From Bacteroidetes bacterium HGW-Bacteroidetes-12 (GTDB lineage Bacteria; Bacteroidota; Bacteroidia; Flavobacteriales_E; Vicingaceae), in the NCBI GenBank assembly GCA_002841035.1, contig PHDR01000221.1, forward strand, positions 1 to 5,263: DNA of 5,263 bases. The letters are read 5' to 3'. Positions 4,264 to 5,263 of the stretch are shown here, piece after piece (position 1 is the stretch's first letter; every line of letters starts with the position of its first letter). Position numbers and translations under genes: made by a program. The notes under the pieces were generated by a model. The model ran no database searches, was not told where the DNA came from, and saw only the letters and a program-made list of their open reading frames with translations.

Positions 4264-5263
4264 GCGTGTTGGTTTTGTCGTTTAATTTTAAAAAAAACTT
4301 CCCAAATAACCCATGAATAAATAAGAAGGTATTCCAATGTGATTAACCAACTATTTTCATTAAAAATAGTTGTTCGGTATGCTGAATAGCTTAAAATTAC
4401 AGCCCAACTCCAAACCAAGGTATAGCGGTAGGGAGTGAAAACGCTTAATAAAACCAATGTTGCAATATACCAAGGGTGAACTGTTGTACTTAAAAAGAAA
4501 TAACATGTTAAACTTAGCAACATGGCAATTAAAATTTCTTTTGTGGAATCATTCTTCCTAAAAAAAGTAATACTAAGCACTATTAGAAGAATAAAAATGG
4601 GTATTATTTTTCCTATAATAGTAATTTGATTGTATCCACTTAGCTGAAAGCCAATAGCCCTGACAATATAATAAATACTTGCATTGAATTCAAATTTTTG
4701 AAACCACAACCCTATCGTTTGAGCATAATTATGAATAAAAGATTGATTAAAAAAGGGAACAAATAAGAGGGCAGTTGTTGCTAGTACGATGAAATAAAAT
4801 ACAATTAATTTTTTAAATTTAAACTGCTGAAAAAACAAAGGTAAAAATAAAAGAGGTATTAATTTTACAGAAATGGAGAGTGCAAACACAACGGCTGCCC
4901 ACTTCCACTTGTTGGTATGAAGTAGATAAATACTCCAAATTAAGAAAAATAGCATTACATTTTCATAGTGCAGGTTACCTGTTAGTTCTATAATGATAAA
5001 CGGATTGAGCATATATAAGAATAGGGTTGAAACTGGTAAGTTTAGTTTCTCTAAAAGTTTTTTTCCAAAGTAAAGAATTCCTATATCAGCTAGGATAAGT
5101 TGCAAACGCATAAAAATTATACTTCCTAGAATATTTCTGCTCGAAAAAAGATTAGCAATGGCAAAACATAGTTGATTAATGGGGGGGTAATTTGTATAAT
5201 TATTAGCACTTAATTGTCCCATTTCTTTATGCAGTTCTTCAGCTTGGGCAATTGGAAAAATGC
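4260..5263 (-). CDS. Multi-pass membrane glycosyltransferase-like protein (GT-C type, mannosyltransferase/GT87-like), N-terminus beyond window edge
   Basis: An internal ATG at 5222 would give 320 residues, but the frame stays open for a further 13 codons (reading IFPIAQAEELHKE) to the window edge, so I treat the gene as 5'-truncated. Numbering from that ATG, there are about eight to ten hydrophobic segments, near 31-52, 66-80, 88-101, 108-131, 139-157, 203-221, 229-263, 267-281 and 292-311. NYPPINQL (11-18) in the first visible loop, the LNPFIIIELTGNLHYENVMLFF region (72-93, key N73, P74, E79, N83, H85, E87), SISVKLIPLLFLPLF (116-130) and HPWY (249-252) are typical of polyprenyl-phosphate-sugar-using GT-C enzymes of Bacteroidota. 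The acidic catalytic residue expected in the first loop would lie outside the window. Donor and acceptor are unknown. The C-terminal end is Lys/Arg/Gln-rich and probably cytoplasmic. Confidence 0.82.
   Translation of the reverse strand, partial: IFPIAQAEELHKEMGQLSANNYTNYPPINQLCFAIANLFSSRNILGSIIFMRLQLILADIGILYFGKKLLEKLNLPVSTLFLYMLNPFIIIELTGNLHYENVMLFFLIWSIYLLHTNKWKWAAVVFALSISVKLIPLLFLPLFFQQFKFKKLIVFYFIVLATTALLFVPFFNQSFIHNYAQTIGLWFQKFEFNASIYYIVRAIGFQLSGYNQITIIGKIIPIFILLIVLSITFFRKNDSTKEILIAMLLSLTCYFFLSTTVHPWYIATLVLLSVFTPYRYTLVWSWAVILSYSAYRTTIFNENSWLITLEYLLIYSWVIWEVFFKIKRQNQHA

Overview
The window looks like chromosomal DNA from a member of the Bacteroidota, most likely Flavobacteriia-like. It is strongly AT-rich. 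Ribosome binding sites are not Shine-Dalgarno-like. Candidate promoters carry a TAnnTTTG -7 element. The proteins (a short-lipobox lipoprotein, an M43 'cytophagalysin'-type peptidase, a DUF3179 lipoprotein and a secreted beta-barrel-like protein) are typical of that phylum. The phylum call is inference from these traits.

Positions 1-2741, minus strand: a tight five-gene cluster, read from right to left. It begins with an ECF-type sigma-70 factor (2157-2741), followed 4 nt later by a small soluble zinc-binding anti-sigma-like protein (1892-2152). After 7 nt comes a DUF3179 lipoprotein (1054-1884), then an ATGA overlap leads into a small cytoplasmic CxxC protein that may have a thioredoxin-like fold (692-1057). 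The last gene is a lipoprotein-type M43 zinc metallopeptidase (1-680), cut by the window edge inside its catalytic domain. The spacing implies one transcript. The sigma/zinc-finger pair resembles the proteobacterial pair exemplified by neisserial Ecf/RpoE and MseR, which controls methionine sulfoxide reductase. A thiol- or oxidant-responsive envelope module is therefore a reasonable hypothesis, but it is not shown by the sequence.

Positions 2742-3456: a long non-coding stretch between divergent transcription units. It holds a candidate promoter for the sigma operon and a dense series of palindromes between about 3061 and 3310. One of these is a perfect 19-bp inverted repeat with a 4-nt loop. 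A 12-bp tandem direct repeat and a candidate -7 box for the rightward gene follow. The palindromic part is not explained by either flanking gene. It could be a decayed non-autonomous mobile element or a structured RNA/DNA element.

Positions 3457-4263, plus strand: a secreted, probably outer-membrane beta-barrel protein of unknown function.

Positions 4260-5263, minus strand: a multi-pass membrane glycosyltransferase-like protein (GT-C type), missing its N-terminus at the window edge. It converges on the preceding gene with a 4-nt overlap of the coding ends. No tRNA, rRNA, CRISPR array or recognisable transposase was seen.
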